Source of the DNA: Pseudomonadota bacterium
GTDB lineage: Bacteria; Pseudomonadota; Gammaproteobacteria; Burkholderiales; Burkholderiaceae_B
Direction of reading: 5' to 3'
Assembly: GCA_023440825.1 (NCBI GenBank)
Contig: JAEXRL010000008.1
Span: 1 to 57,061, forward strand
Length of the DNA stretch: 57,061 nt
Shown: one piece after another, positions 17,604 through 26,482 of the stretch
Numbering within the stretch: the stretch's first letter is position 1
How the letters are laid out: the number at the start of each line of letters is the position of its first letter
Position numbers and translations under genes: made by a program
The notes under the pieces: model-generated
What the model was told of the DNA's origin: nothing
The model's database searches: none
What the model saw: only the letters and a program-made list of their open reading frames with translations

Positions 17604-18566
17604 GTGATAGTGACGTTTATACGTAAGCAACAAGCAATTTATTCTAACGCTAAAGGCCTGTCCCGGGGCGTCTTGCTGCTCACCGCTGTATTGACCTTAG
17701 GTATGTCTGCGGCGGCCGGCGCTTGGGTACAGTCTCAATGGGGGCATGCAGACACCACACAGACTCAGGCCCAGCGTGCGGAACATGAGCGCACTCAGGC
17801 CTATGCGCGTGACAGTGTGAATCAATTAGCAGAACGAGTAGGTGTCTTGCAGGCAAAGCTGATGGCCATGGACGGTTTAAGTAAGCGTGTGGCGGAGTCT
17901 GCGGGCTTAAGCTATACCGATCCTGAGCTGGTACAGGCGATGGAGCCTTCATCAAAGGCTGATATCTCTTTGCCTGAGGAGCTGGACACATCGTTCAGCG
18001 AAGGCCACGATTGGAGCGCGGATAGCTTGGGCGCCAAACTGGATGCCTTGGCTAAGCAGATGTCGGAACAACAAGAGTGGTTCACTATGCTGGATTCCGT
18101 CCTGACGCAACGCAGTGGTGCCCAGGCCTTACTACCAAATTATAGACCAGTCGATTCCAGTGACATATCGTCCACCTTTGGTTGGCGTCGTCATCCGCTT
18201 ACCGGACGCAACACCTTGCATGAAGGCATAGACTTTCCCGCTCCTAGGGGCACGCCTATATATGCCGCTTCGGGAGGTGTGGTGACCGAGGCGCGCTATG
18301 TGCCCGGCTATGGAAAAATGGTGGAAATTAACCATGGTAACGGTTTGAGCACACGTTACGCCCATGCTTCATCCCTGATTACTAAGCTGGGCGATGTGGT
18401 TGAAAAAGGCCAGTTGATTGCGCGGGTGGGCTCAACAGGGCAATCTACCGGAGCACATCTGCATTTTGAGGTGCGCATGGCTGGTCAGGCCCTAGATCCA
18501 CTCGTTTTTTTGGCGGATCGAGCACCAGACGAAAAGCGTTATGCGCAATTGAAAACGCTTGATTAA
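17604..18566 (+). CDS. Membrane-anchored M23 family metallopeptidase
   Basis: The 320-residue product has an uncleaved-looking N-terminal membrane segment (about residues 22 to 43), a heptad-containing region (about 50 to 90), and a C-terminal M23/LytM domain (about 185 to 305). Zinc-site motifs are intact: HEGIDFPAPRGTPIYAA for the first His/Asp and GAHLHFEVR for the HxH. It is therefore probably an active periplasmic peptidoglycan endopeptidase, unlike the degenerate EnvC/NlpD proteins. The start is GTG 17604, and a second in-frame GTG at 17610 is possible. The gene just upstream of secA is an M23 peptidase in many Betaproteobacteria. Exact substrate is unknown. Confidence 0.9.
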   Translation: MIVTFIRKQQAIYSNAKGLSRGVLLLTAVLTLGMSAAAGAWVQSQWGHADTTQTQAQRAEHERTQAYARDSVNQLAERVGVLQAKLMAMDGLSKRVAESAGLSYTDPELVQAMEPSSKADISLPEELDTSFSEGHDWSADSLGAKLDALAKQMSEQQEWFTMLDSVLTQRSGAQALLPNYRPVDSSDISSTFGWRRHPLTGRNTLHEGIDFPAPRGTPIYAASGGVVTEARYVPGYGKMVEINHGNGLSTRYAHASSLITKLGDVVEKGQLIARVGSTGQSTGAHLHFEVRMAGQALDPLVFLADRAPDEKRYAQLKTLD

Positions 18567-18698
18567 CAAAAAAAGCACGCATCTGCGTTAAACTGTACCG
18601 TTAGCTTGCACTGACCTGTTACCTAAATAGTCAGGAAATAGGGTATGGTGGCAAGTATTCGTATTCCTGCAGCCTGGTCCCACATAGACGATACAAGA

Positions 18699-21416
18699 AT
18701 GGTTTCTTTGCTGAAAAAGCTTATAGGCAGTCGTAACGATCGATTGCTCAAACAGTACCGTAAGGTAGTCGAGCGTATTAATGCACTCGAGCCCGAAGTT
18801 AAGCAATACTCCGACGAGCAGCTTGCTGCCGTGACGCAAGAATTGCGAGAGGCCTACCAAAACGGTAAGTCTCTAGACAGTCTTTTACCGAAAGCTTTTG
18901 CTGTGGTGCGCGAAGCGGGTGTGCGTGTGTTTGGCATGCGTCACTTCGATGTGCAGATGCTTGGCTCTATTGCCCTGCATAACGGCAAGATTGCCGAAAT
19001 GCGTACCGGTGAGGGTAAAACTCTCATGGCCACGTTGGCCGTTTACCTGAACGCCTTGACCGGCAAGGGCGTGCACGTAGTCACGGTGAACGATTACCTG
19101 GCTCGTCGTGATGCTGAGTGGATGGGGCGTTTGTATAACTTCCTGGGCATGAGCGTGGGCGTGGTCGTCCCTCAACAGGATAATGCTGAAAAAATTGCGG
19201 CTTATCAGGCCGATATCACCTACGGCACGAATAACGAGTTTGGCTTTGACTATCTGCGCGATAACATGGAGTATCGTGCCGAAGACCGTCGTCAGCGTGG
19301 CTTACATTTTGCGATTGTCGATGAGGTGGACTCCATCCTTATCGATGAGGCCCGTACGCCGTTGATTATTTCCGGTCAGGCCGAAGACAACACCGAGCTG
19401 TATATACGCATGAATGTCTTGCCGCCCATGCTAACGCGCATGAGCGAAGAGCCTCGTCCCCAAGAGCCTGAGCCTGAGGGCGATTACTGGGTAGATGAAA
19501 AGAATCAGCAGGTTCATATCTCTGAAGCGGGCCATGAAAAAGCCGAGCGTATTCTGGGCGAATTAGGTTTATTGCCTGAGGGCGAGTCCCTGTACGATTC
19601 TCGCCATATTTCTTTAATGCATCATTTGATGCTGGCGCTGCGTGCACATAACTTATTTTTCCGTGATCAGCAATATGTTGTTCAGGATGATGAAATCGTT
19701 ATTGTGGACGAATTTACCGGCCGCTTGATGAGTGGTCGCCGCTGGTCCGATGGCTTGCACCAGGCCGTAGAAGCTAAGGAAGGTGTTCGTATTCAAAACG
19801 AAAACCAGACCTTGGCCTCCATCACTTTCCAGAACTTTTTCCGCATGTACGAAAAGCTGGCGGGAATGACGGGTACGGCAGACACTGAAGCGTATGAGTT
19901 TCAGGAAATATATAGTCTGGAAACGGTCATCATCCCCACCAATCGTCCCATGCAGCGCTTGGACCAAAATGATCAGGTCTTTAAAACGGATGCTGAAAAA
20001 TTCCATGCGATTATTCACGATATTAAAGATTGTTATGAGCGTGGGCAGCCCGTATTGGTTGGAACGACGAGTATTGAAAACTCCGAACTGATCTCGCAGC
20101 GCCTCAAGGAATACAAGCTGCCGCACGAAGTGCTGAATGCAAAGCAGCACGCTAGGGAAGCGGATATTGTGGCTGAGGCAGGTAAGCCTGGTCACATTAC
20201 GATTGCGACGAACATGGCAGGTCGTGGTACGGATATCGTGCTCGGTGGCAGCATAGCCAGTCAAGTCGCCGCTATTCAAACTAATCCTGAACTCTCGGAA
20301 GAGCAAAAGCAGCAACAGCTTGACGCTATTCGTGCCGAGTGGGCGCCGCTTAACCAGCAGGTTAAAGAGGCGGGTGGTTTGCGTATTATTGGTACCGAAC
20401 GACACGAATCTCGTCGTATTGATAATCAGCTACGTGGCCGTGCAGGGCGTCAGGGTGATCCAGGCTCATCGCGCTTTTATTTGTCGCTGGATGACTCTCT
20501 CATGCGAATTTTCGCTGGTGATCGAGTGCGTTCCATTATGGAACGCTTACGCTTGCCCGAGAACGAACCCATCGAAGCGCGTATGGTTACTCGCTCTATC
20601 GAGTCAGCGCAGCGCAAGGTAGAGGCCCGTAACTTTGATATTCGTAAGCAGTTGCTCGAGTACGATGACGTGGCCAATGACCAACGTAAAGTGATTTACG
20701 CCCAGCGTAATGAGGTGCTGGAGTCTGAGGACATTAGTGAAACCATCACGAGCTTGCGTGAAGCCGCAGTGCTGCGTGTATTCCGTAATTTCGTGCCTGA
20801 AGAGTCCATGGAAGAACAGTGGGATATTGCCGGCTTGATGGCAACGCTGGAATCCACCTTTCAGATCAGCTTGCCATTGCTTGGCATGCTGGAGAAAGAA
20901 AATACGCTCACAGAAGAAGATTTGCTGGAACGTGTTCTGGAACAGTCACGAGTGCAGTTAGCGAGCAAGATCGAGGCCGTTGGGCAGCCCAACTGGGCTA
21001 ACTTTGAGCGCGCTATTATGTTGCAGTCTATCGACATGCAGTGGCGTTCGCACTTACTGTCATTGGACCATTTGCGCCAAGGCATACATTTACGCGGCTA
21101 TGCCCAGAAAGATCCTAAGCAGGAATACAAGCGCGAAGCCTTTGCTTTGTTCTCTGATCTTTTAGATCGTATTTGCGATGAGGTGGTACGTGTGCTGTTA
21201 ACGGTACGTATACAGAGCCCAGAGCAGGCAGAGCAAGAAAAGCCGGTGATGGAGAATGTGCGTTTTCACCACGCTGATTACGATGCGGCCTTAAGCGGTG
21301 AGGATCCTGGAATAGACGAGCTGCCAGAAGGTGAAGTACCGCGAGTGGGACGTAACGATGCATGCCCATGTGGCAGTGGTAAAAAATATAAGCATTGTCA
21401 CGGAAAAATCGCTTAA
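18699..21416 (+). CDS. secA: Preprotein translocase ATPase SecA
   Basis: SecA drives export of unfolded preproteins through SecYEG. The 905-residue product has the conserved N-terminus LLKKLIGSRNDRLLKQYRK, Walker A GEGKT at 104-108, the DEVDSILIDEARTPL Walker B region, the preprotein cross-linking domain, the helicase motif DNQLRGRAGRQGDPG and the C-terminal zinc motif CPCGSGKKYKHCH. I chose ATG 18699 from conservation, although it has no clear ribosome site. An in-frame ATG at 18645 with AGGA at 8-base spacing would add 18 residues and cannot be excluded. A strong terminator follows. Confidence 0.97.
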   Translation: MVSLLKKLIGSRNDRLLKQYRKVVERINALEPEVKQYSDEQLAAVTQELREAYQNGKSLDSLLPKAFAVVREAGVRVFGMRHFDVQMLGSIALHNGKIAEMRTGEGKTLMATLAVYLNALTGKGVHVVTVNDYLARRDAEWMGRLYNFLGMSVGVVVPQQDNAEKIAAYQADITYGTNNEFGFDYLRDNMEYRAEDRRQRGLHFAIVDEVDSILIDEARTPLIISGQAEDNTELYIRMNVLPPMLTRMSEEPRPQEPEPEGDYWVDEKNQQVHISEAGHEKAERILGELGLLPEGESLYDSRHISLMHHLMLALRAHNLFFRDQQYVVQDDEIVIVDEFTGRLMSGRRWSDGLHQAVEAKEGVRIQNENQTLASITFQNFFRMYEKLAGMTGTADTEAYEFQEIYSLETVIIPTNRPMQRLDQNDQVFKTDAEKFHAIIHDIKDCYERGQPVLVGTTSIENSELISQRLKEYKLPHEVLNAKQHAREADIVAEAGKPGHITIATNMAGRGTDIVLGGSIASQVAAIQTNPELSEEQKQQQLDAIRAEWAPLNQQVKEAGGLRIIGTERHESRRIDNQLRGRAGRQGDPGSSRFYLSLDDSLMRIFAGDRVRSIMERLRLPENEPIEARMVTRSIESAQRKVEARNFDIRKQLLEYDDVANDQRKVIYAQRNEVLESEDISETITSLREAAVLRVFRNFVPEESMEEQWDIAGLMATLESTFQISLPLLGMLEKENTLTEEDLLERVLEQSRVQLASKIEAVGQPNWANFERAIMLQSIDMQWRSHLLSLDHLRQGIHLRGYAQKDPKQEYKREAFALFSDLLDRICDEVVRVLLTVRIQSPEQAEQEKPVMENVRFHHADYDAALSGEDPGIDELPEGEVPRVGRNDACPCGSGKKYKHCHGKIA

Positions 21417-21435
21417 GCGGGCAGACGTGAAAAGT

Positions 21436-21465
21436 AAAAGCCAGTTCAAATGAACTGGCTTTTTT
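21436..21465. terminator. Strong rho-independent terminator after secA
   Basis: AAAAGCCAGTTCA (21436-21448) pairs perfectly with TGAACTGGCTTTT (21451-21463) and is followed by more T residues. The A tract on the left arm makes it bidirectional, so it can end both secA (+) and the convergent mgtE operon (-). Confidence 0.95.
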
Positions 21466-21495
21466 GTGGCTGCGACTAGCAGGTTTTGTTTGCTG

Positions 21496-22977
21496 CTACA
21501 GTAAGAAGATGGTGGCTAAACCTAGGAATAGCAAAAAACCCAATGAGTCAGTAGCAAAGGTCAGTAGTACGGATGATCCGACTGCGGGATCATTGCCAAA
21601 ACGATCGCGTAAAATGGGGATTAACACGCCTAATGCGGCGCCAATCAACATATTTCCTATCATGGCGGCCATCATGACGGCTGCAATGGCAGGCGAGCCA
21701 GAAATAAACCAGGCAAATGAGGCGGTGACTAAGCTGCCACAGACTCCCACTAGAAACGTGACTAGTAATTCCCGTTTAATTAAAGGAATGACACTGGTGC
21801 CGGTAATCCGTCCGGTTGCCATGGCACGGATAATCATGGTCATGGTTTGATTGCCGGAGTTACCTCCAATACCTGCCACGATAGACATTAAAAAGGCCAG
21901 GATCACGATGTGACTAACGGTGTCTTCAAAGCGAGAGGCCACAAAAGAGGCCGTTGCCGCAGTACATAGATTAATAAGCAGCCAGGGCGCACGGTTACGT
22001 ATTGCCGTTTTAATCGGCGAGAATATATCTTCCTCTTGAAGACCTGCGCGCGACAGCGCTTGTTCCTGAGAGTCTTCCTGGAGTACGTCAACGACTTCGT
22101 CAATGGTGACCCGGCCAATTAAACGACCTAGGTCGTCACTGACCGGCGCGGATACCAAGTCGTAGCGCTCAAAAGCACTGGCTGCGTCAGAGTCGGAATC
22201 AAGGGGGTTCAGGCTCAGATAGTCGGTAGACATAATGTCTGAAACCAGCGCTTCTGGATCGGATACCAAAAGTCTGGTAACCGCGAGCACACCACGCAAC
22301 TTGTCATTACGGTCGACCACAAAGATTTGGTCAGTGTGATCGGGGAGCTCTTGTAGTCTGCGCAAATAACGCAGTACAACTTCCAGGCTAACGTCCTCGC
22401 GTACTCGGACCATGTCAAAGTCCATGATGGCACCCACAGTATCTTCGGGATAGCCCATGGCTTCAACTAATTGCGCACGTTCCTCTTCCGTGAGGCCACG
22501 CTGTACAGCGGCGATCACCTCGGGCGGAAGATCAGGGACTAGGTCCGCAATTTCGTCCGCATCCATATTGCCCGCGGCGGCAATCAGCTCGGCCGCCTCC
22601 ATGGACTTAATGAGCGACTCTCGTGCCCAGTCCTCAACCTCTAGCAAGACATCGGCGTCGTGCTCGGAGTCCACCAGTTGCCATACGATTTGTCGCTGAA
22701 CTTCAGGCAGGGACTCTAGGATGAACGCTATATCAGCCGCATGCAGACTGTTGATCAGGGCTTGAATTTCTGCTTCATGCTGACGATGCATCAAGCCTTC
22801 AAGAAGGTTAGAGCGATCATCGTCCTCGAGCTGACGGGTCGTAAGCGAGGAGACGACCTCTTGGCGCTTGAGAATGTGCTGTAGGCGTTGTAGTGCCTGC
22901 TGGGCTTCTTCGCGATCCAAACGTCGTTGGCTTGGTGTCGTTCTTTCAGCAAGTTTTTGCGTTTTTTGTTCCTGCAT
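21496..22977 (-). CDS. mgtE: MgtE family magnesium transporter/channel
   Basis: MgtE proteins are gated Mg2+ channels of the inner membrane. The 493-residue product has the full architecture: a helical N domain (about residues 45 to 150) with the ADIAFILESLP motif, a CBS pair (about 165 to 295), the plug helix and five membrane segments (about 325 to 493). Membrane signatures GGNSGNQTMTMIIRAMATG and FATDSLGFLLFLGLA carry the residues that line the ion pore in the family. It starts 10 bases after the thioesterase gene and is probably co-transcribed with it. No Mg2+-sensing leader can be seen, because there is no leader space. Confidence 0.95.
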   Translation of the reverse strand: MQEQKTQKLAERTTPSQRRLDREEAQQALQRLQHILKRQEVVSSLTTRQLEDDDRSNLLEGLMHRQHEAEIQALINSLHAADIAFILESLPEVQRQIVWQLVDSEHDADVLLEVEDWARESLIKSMEAAELIAAAGNMDADEIADLVPDLPPEVIAAVQRGLTEEERAQLVEAMGYPEDTVGAIMDFDMVRVREDVSLEVVLRYLRRLQELPDHTDQIFVVDRNDKLRGVLAVTRLLVSDPEALVSDIMSTDYLSLNPLDSDSDAASAFERYDLVSAPVSDDLGRLIGRVTIDEVVDVLQEDSQEQALSRAGLQEEDIFSPIKTAIRNRAPWLLINLCTAATASFVASRFEDTVSHIVILAFLMSIVAGIGGNSGNQTMTMIIRAMATGRITGTSVIPLIKRELLVTFLVGVCGSLVTASFAWFISGSPAIAAVMMAAMIGNMLIGAALGVLIPILRDRFGNDPAVGSSVLLTFATDSLGFLLFLGLATIFLL

Positions 22978-22987
22978 AGTTATCTCT

Positions 22988-23443
22988 TTAGACCGACGGC
23001 AGCGGGCGGCTGTTGCGTTCGTCGTCCGTGGCTACATAGGTTAGGGTAGCTTCGGTCACCTTCACAACTTCTAGCTGCAAGCGCTTGCGCTCGGCATAGA
23101 CCTCTACAGAGACTGTAATCGAGGTGCGTCCTGTTTTAATAATAGTGGCGTAAAAGCTAAGCAAGTCACCGACAAACACGGGGTGTTTGAATGTGAATGC
23201 GTTAACGGCTACTGTGGCGACACGCCCTTGTGCTCGTCGTGTGGCAGGAATGGCACCCGCAATATCGACCTGAGACATAATCCAGCCACCGAACACATCA
23301 CCATGGATATTGGCGTCAGCTGGCATGGGCATTACCCGTAGAGTGAGGTTCTGATGCTGGGCAGGTAAAGTGTTAGGGGTAGGCTCGATATTCAAGGGGA
23401 TTCCAGTAAAAAATAATGCTTGAAAAAGATGGGCGTCCTGCAT
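22988..23443 (-). CDS. Acyl-CoA thioesterase, YciA-like hotdog protein
   Basis: The 151-residue single-domain protein matches the YciA-type acyl-CoA thioesterases, which hydrolyse acyl-CoA in the cytoplasm. The active-site segment ANIHGDVFGGWIMSQVDIAG (exactly 20 residues, about 44 to 63) is characteristic, followed by FKHPVFVGDLLSFYA. The N-terminus is about 20 residues longer than in E. coli YciA and its start has a weak ribosome site, so the true start may lie further in. It lies between the M20 amidohydrolase (44 bases upstream) and mgtE. Acyl-chain preference cannot be told from sequence. Confidence 0.88.
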   Translation of the reverse strand: MQDAHLFQALFFTGIPLNIEPTPNTLPAQHQNLTLRVMPMPADANIHGDVFGGWIMSQVDIAGAIPATRRAQGRVATVAVNAFTFKHPVFVGDLLSFYATIIKTGRTSITVSVEVYAERKRLQLEVVKVTEATLTYVATDDERNSRPLPSV

Positions 23444-23487
23444 CCATTATTGTACCGACAGTAGTGTAACGGGTGCGTGACCACTAG

Positions 23488-24687
23488 CTAGCTTTGTTGC
23501 TCTGAGAGCCACTCCAAGGCAAGGCGTACCCAGTATACGGACCCTATGGGCAAGAGGGCATCGTTAAAGTCATAGCTGCCGTTGTGCAGCATGCAAGGTC
23601 CCAGGCCGTGGCCGGCGGCTCGGTGATCGCCATCTCCATTGCCTAGCCACACGTAGCAGCCGGGCACTTCCTGCAACATGAAGGAAAAGTCCTCTGCACC
23701 CATGCTGGGGCGCAAGTCGCGCCTAAGGTGTTCTGCGCCGAATTGTTTTGTTATGACTTGAGCGCAAAATTCTGTTTCTTGTGCGTGATTGATGGTGGGA
23801 GGGTAACGACGGTCAAAGTTGAAACTGGCGCTGCATTGAAAGGCGGCTACTGTGCTTTCGGTCAGTTCGCGCATACGGCTTTCGATGAGATCTAGCGCCT
23901 CCAGTGAAAAGGTGCGTACAGTACCGCGCATGATCGCTTCATTAGGAATTACGTTATCAGCGGACCCCGAGTGTATTTGTGTGATGCTCAAGACCGCTGG
24001 CTCTAGAGGGTCCAGATTGCGGCTAATGATAGTTTGCATGCTCTGTGCTAATTGTACGGCTGTCATGACGGGGTCAACCCCCAGGTTTGGCATGCCGCCA
24101 TGAGCACCTTTACCGGTAATGGTGATATCAAAGGTATTGCTCGAGGCCATCATGGCGCCGGGCATCACCGCAAATGTACCGACTGGCATACCAGGCCAGT
24201 TATGCAAGCCAAAGACAGCCTGCATGGGAAAGAGCCGGAACAAGCCGTCTTCTATCATTTTTTTGGCACCGGCATGGCCTTCCTCGGCAGGTTGGAAAAT
24301 CAGGTAAATCGTGCCTGCAAAGTCTCTGTGATCGGCCAGATAGCGAGCCGCCCCTAATAGCATTGCCGTATGTCCATCATGCCCACAGGCATGCATTTTT
24401 CCGGGGTAGCGACTTTTGTGTTCGAACTCGTTGAGTTCTTGCATGGGAAGGGCGTCCATATCTGCCCTTAAGCCAATTGCTGCACCGGGGCGCTGGCCTT
24501 GAACAATCCCCACTACACCTGTCACACCCAGACCATGGTGAGTCTCTATACCCCAGGATTGCAACAGTTGCTGTACTTTTTCGGAGGTTCGGTGTTCTTC
24601 GTAAGACAGTTCAGGGTGAGCGTGTAGGTCGCGTCGTACCATCTGTATCTCATCGGTCCACGTGATAATGGTATCTAGGAGTTTCAT
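23488..24687 (-). CDS. M20 family amidohydrolase (hippurate hydrolase-like)
   Basis: The 399-residue product belongs to the M20D group of zinc amidohydrolases, which cleave N-acyl amino acids or related amides. The metal site is intact: GLRADMDALPMQE, MHACGHDGHTAMLLGAA and FQPAEEGHAGA, with a final His near HNGSYDFND. The dimerisation domain begins around GKGAHGGMPNLGVDPV. Length is typical (380 to 400). Substrate cannot be assigned. Candidates in the family include hippurate, N-acetyl amino acids and IAA conjugates. It is divergent from fadD with a 91-base shared upstream region and probably heads the thioesterase-mgtE transcript. Confidence 0.92.
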   Translation of the reverse strand: MKLLDTIITWTDEIQMVRRDLHAHPELSYEEHRTSEKVQQLLQSWGIETHHGLGVTGVVGIVQGQRPGAAIGLRADMDALPMQELNEFEHKSRYPGKMHACGHDGHTAMLLGAARYLADHRDFAGTIYLIFQPAEEGHAGAKKMIEDGLFRLFPMQAVFGLHNWPGMPVGTFAVMPGAMMASSNTFDITITGKGAHGGMPNLGVDPVMTAVQLAQSMQTIISRNLDPLEPAVLSITQIHSGSADNVIPNEAIMRGTVRTFSLEALDLIESRMRELTESTVAAFQCSASFNFDRRYPPTINHAQETEFCAQVITKQFGAEHLRRDLRPSMGAEDFSFMLQEVPGCYVWLGNGDGDHRAAGHGLGPCMLHNGSYDFNDALLPIGSVYWVRLALEWLSEQQS

Positions 24688-24778
24688 GGTGGTATCCTGT
24701 TTCTATCGTTGGTTTGTATGCGTCTTAAAGCAGATTGGTATATCTAACCATAAATAATGTGTTTTGAGGTAATGTCAC

Positions 24779-26482
24779 TTGGTACGAGAACCTAAACCCT
24801 GGTTGAAGCATTATCCCCCTGATGTGGCCCATGAAATAGTACAAGACCCGCAGGCCACCTTAAGCGCGGTGCTGGATGAGGCCATAGAGCGTTATGCGGC
24901 ACAGCCTGCCTTAGAATTTATGGGGCAAACGCTGACTTATGCAGAGCTGGACCGCTATGCCAATTACGTAGCGGCCTGGCTGCAAGCTAGCGGTTTGCCC
25001 AAAGGCAGCCGTGTTGCGCTCATGATGCCCAACGGCTTGCCTTACATGCTGACGCTGCTGGCTGTTTTACGCAGTGGCATGGTGGTGCTAAATGTGAACC
25101 CACAGTACACCTCGCGCGAGTTGGCGTATCAATTAGAAGATAGCCAGGCCAAGGCGATTTTCATTATGGAAAATTTTGCCCATGAGCTCGCCCAAGTAGA
25201 TACGGCAATACGGCCTGAGCATATAGTGATCACTCGTATTGGTGACCTGATGGGGCTCAAGGGCGGGCTTTTGAATATGGCAGTTCGTTATGTGAAGCGT
25301 ATGGTGCCGGCCTATGATTTACCTGCCAGTCAGTACTTCAGTCAGGTCTTGGAGCAGGGTAAGCGTATGCGCTTTGTGCCGCATAGGGCGAAAGCGCAAG
25401 ATCTGGCGGTGCTGCAGTACACGGGCGGCACGACTGGGCGTCCTAAGGGAGCGATGCTTAGTCAAGCCAATCTGCTGGCGAATGTTCTGCAGGTGCAGCA
25501 AGTGGCTAAGCCAGCATTAGGTCAGGTGCATGGGCAAGGTTACGTGATGTTCGCCGCCTTGCCGCTGTATCATGTGTTTGCTTTGACTATTTGCGGCTTG
25601 TTCGGTCTGTATGCCGGGATGCGTATTGTATTAGTTATGAATCCCCGTGACTTAAACAGTGTGTGTAAAGCCTGGGCCGCGCGTCCGCCTCACATTGTGC
25701 CGGCCGTCAATACCTTATTTAACGCGTTAGGGCATTATCAGGCGTTTCAAGGCATGCCGTTTTCACAATTGCGCTTATGTCTGGCCGGCGGTGCGGCTTT
25801 GCAAAGTAAGGTGGCGGCTCACTGGCTGGAGCTGACAGGAAAAGCCTTGATTGAGGGCTATGGCTTAACTGAAACATCACCCGTGGTGGCGGTGAATAAC
25901 ACCGACTCTACAGACTATAGCGGTACTATCGGCTTTCCTTTGCCCTCAACGGATGTCATGCTGGTTGACGAGCAAGAACAAGAAGTGCCGCTTGGCGAGC
26001 AGGGTGAGCTGGTAGTGCAAGGGCCACAGGTCATGTCGGCGTATTGGCAACAAACAGAATGTGCCCAAGACGTATTCACCGCACAGGGTTATTTTAAAAC
26101 GGGTGATATCGGTGTCATGGATACCTTGGGGCGTATACGTATCGTAGACCGCAAGAAAGACATGATTTTAGTGTCTGGCTTTAACGTGTACCCTAACGAG
26201 GTGGAGGATGTTTTGGTCAGCCACCCCGGAGTGCTGGAAGCGGCGGCAGTAGGTGTGCCTGATGAGCAAACGGGGGAAGCCATTAAGGTTTTTGTAGTGT
26301 TGCGTGACCCGCAGCTGAAAGAGGCCGACTTGCGTGCCTGGTGCCGTGAGCGTTTGACTGGCTATAAACGTCCACGACACTATGAGTTCCGTCAGGAATT
26401 GCCCAAAAGCAATGTAGGCAAAATATTGCGACGAGTCTTGCGTGATGAGGCCGCTGTAGCGGCCGTCCCGCCGACGACTTAA
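24779..26482 (+). CDS. fadD: Long-chain fatty acid--CoA ligase FadD
   Basis: FadD activates fatty acids to acyl-CoA through an acyl-adenylate at the inner membrane. The 567-residue product shows the AMP-binding P-loop YTGGTTGRPKGA (from residue 214), GYGLTETSP, the hinge DRKKDMILVSGFNVYPNEVE and the catalytic lysine region ELPKSNVGKILRR. The start is TTG 24779, supported by GAGGT at 24766-24770 with 8-base spacing. The nearby ATG at 24772 is out of frame. Its stop abuts the convergent suhB stop directly. Confidence 0.94.
   Translation: MVREPKPWLKHYPPDVAHEIVQDPQATLSAVLDEAIERYAAQPALEFMGQTLTYAELDRYANYVAAWLQASGLPKGSRVALMMPNGLPYMLTLLAVLRSGMVVLNVNPQYTSRELAYQLEDSQAKAIFIMENFAHELAQVDTAIRPEHIVITRIGDLMGLKGGLLNMAVRYVKRMVPAYDLPASQYFSQVLEQGKRMRFVPHRAKAQDLAVLQYTGGTTGRPKGAMLSQANLLANVLQVQQVAKPALGQVHGQGYVMFAALPLYHVFALTICGLFGLYAGMRIVLVMNPRDLNSVCKAWAARPPHIVPAVNTLFNALGHYQAFQGMPFSQLRLCLAGGAALQSKVAAHWLELTGKALIEGYGLTETSPVVAVNNTDSTDYSGTIGFPLPSTDVMLVDEQEQEVPLGEQGELVVQGPQVMSAYWQQTECAQDVFTAQGYFKTGDIGVMDTLGRIRIVDRKKDMILVSGFNVYPNEVEDVLVSHPGVLEAAAVGVPDEQTGEAIKVFVVLRDPQLKEADLRAWCRERLTGYKRPRHYEFRQELPKSNVGKILRRVLRDEAAVAAVPPTT

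Noticed and set aside
19653..20405. A 250-residue open frame antisense to secA
   Set aside because: It lies wholly within conserved secA sequence and shows no domain or ribosome site.
21464..21850. A 128-residue + strand frame after secA
   Set aside because: It is antisense to mgtE and starts on the far side of the secA terminator.
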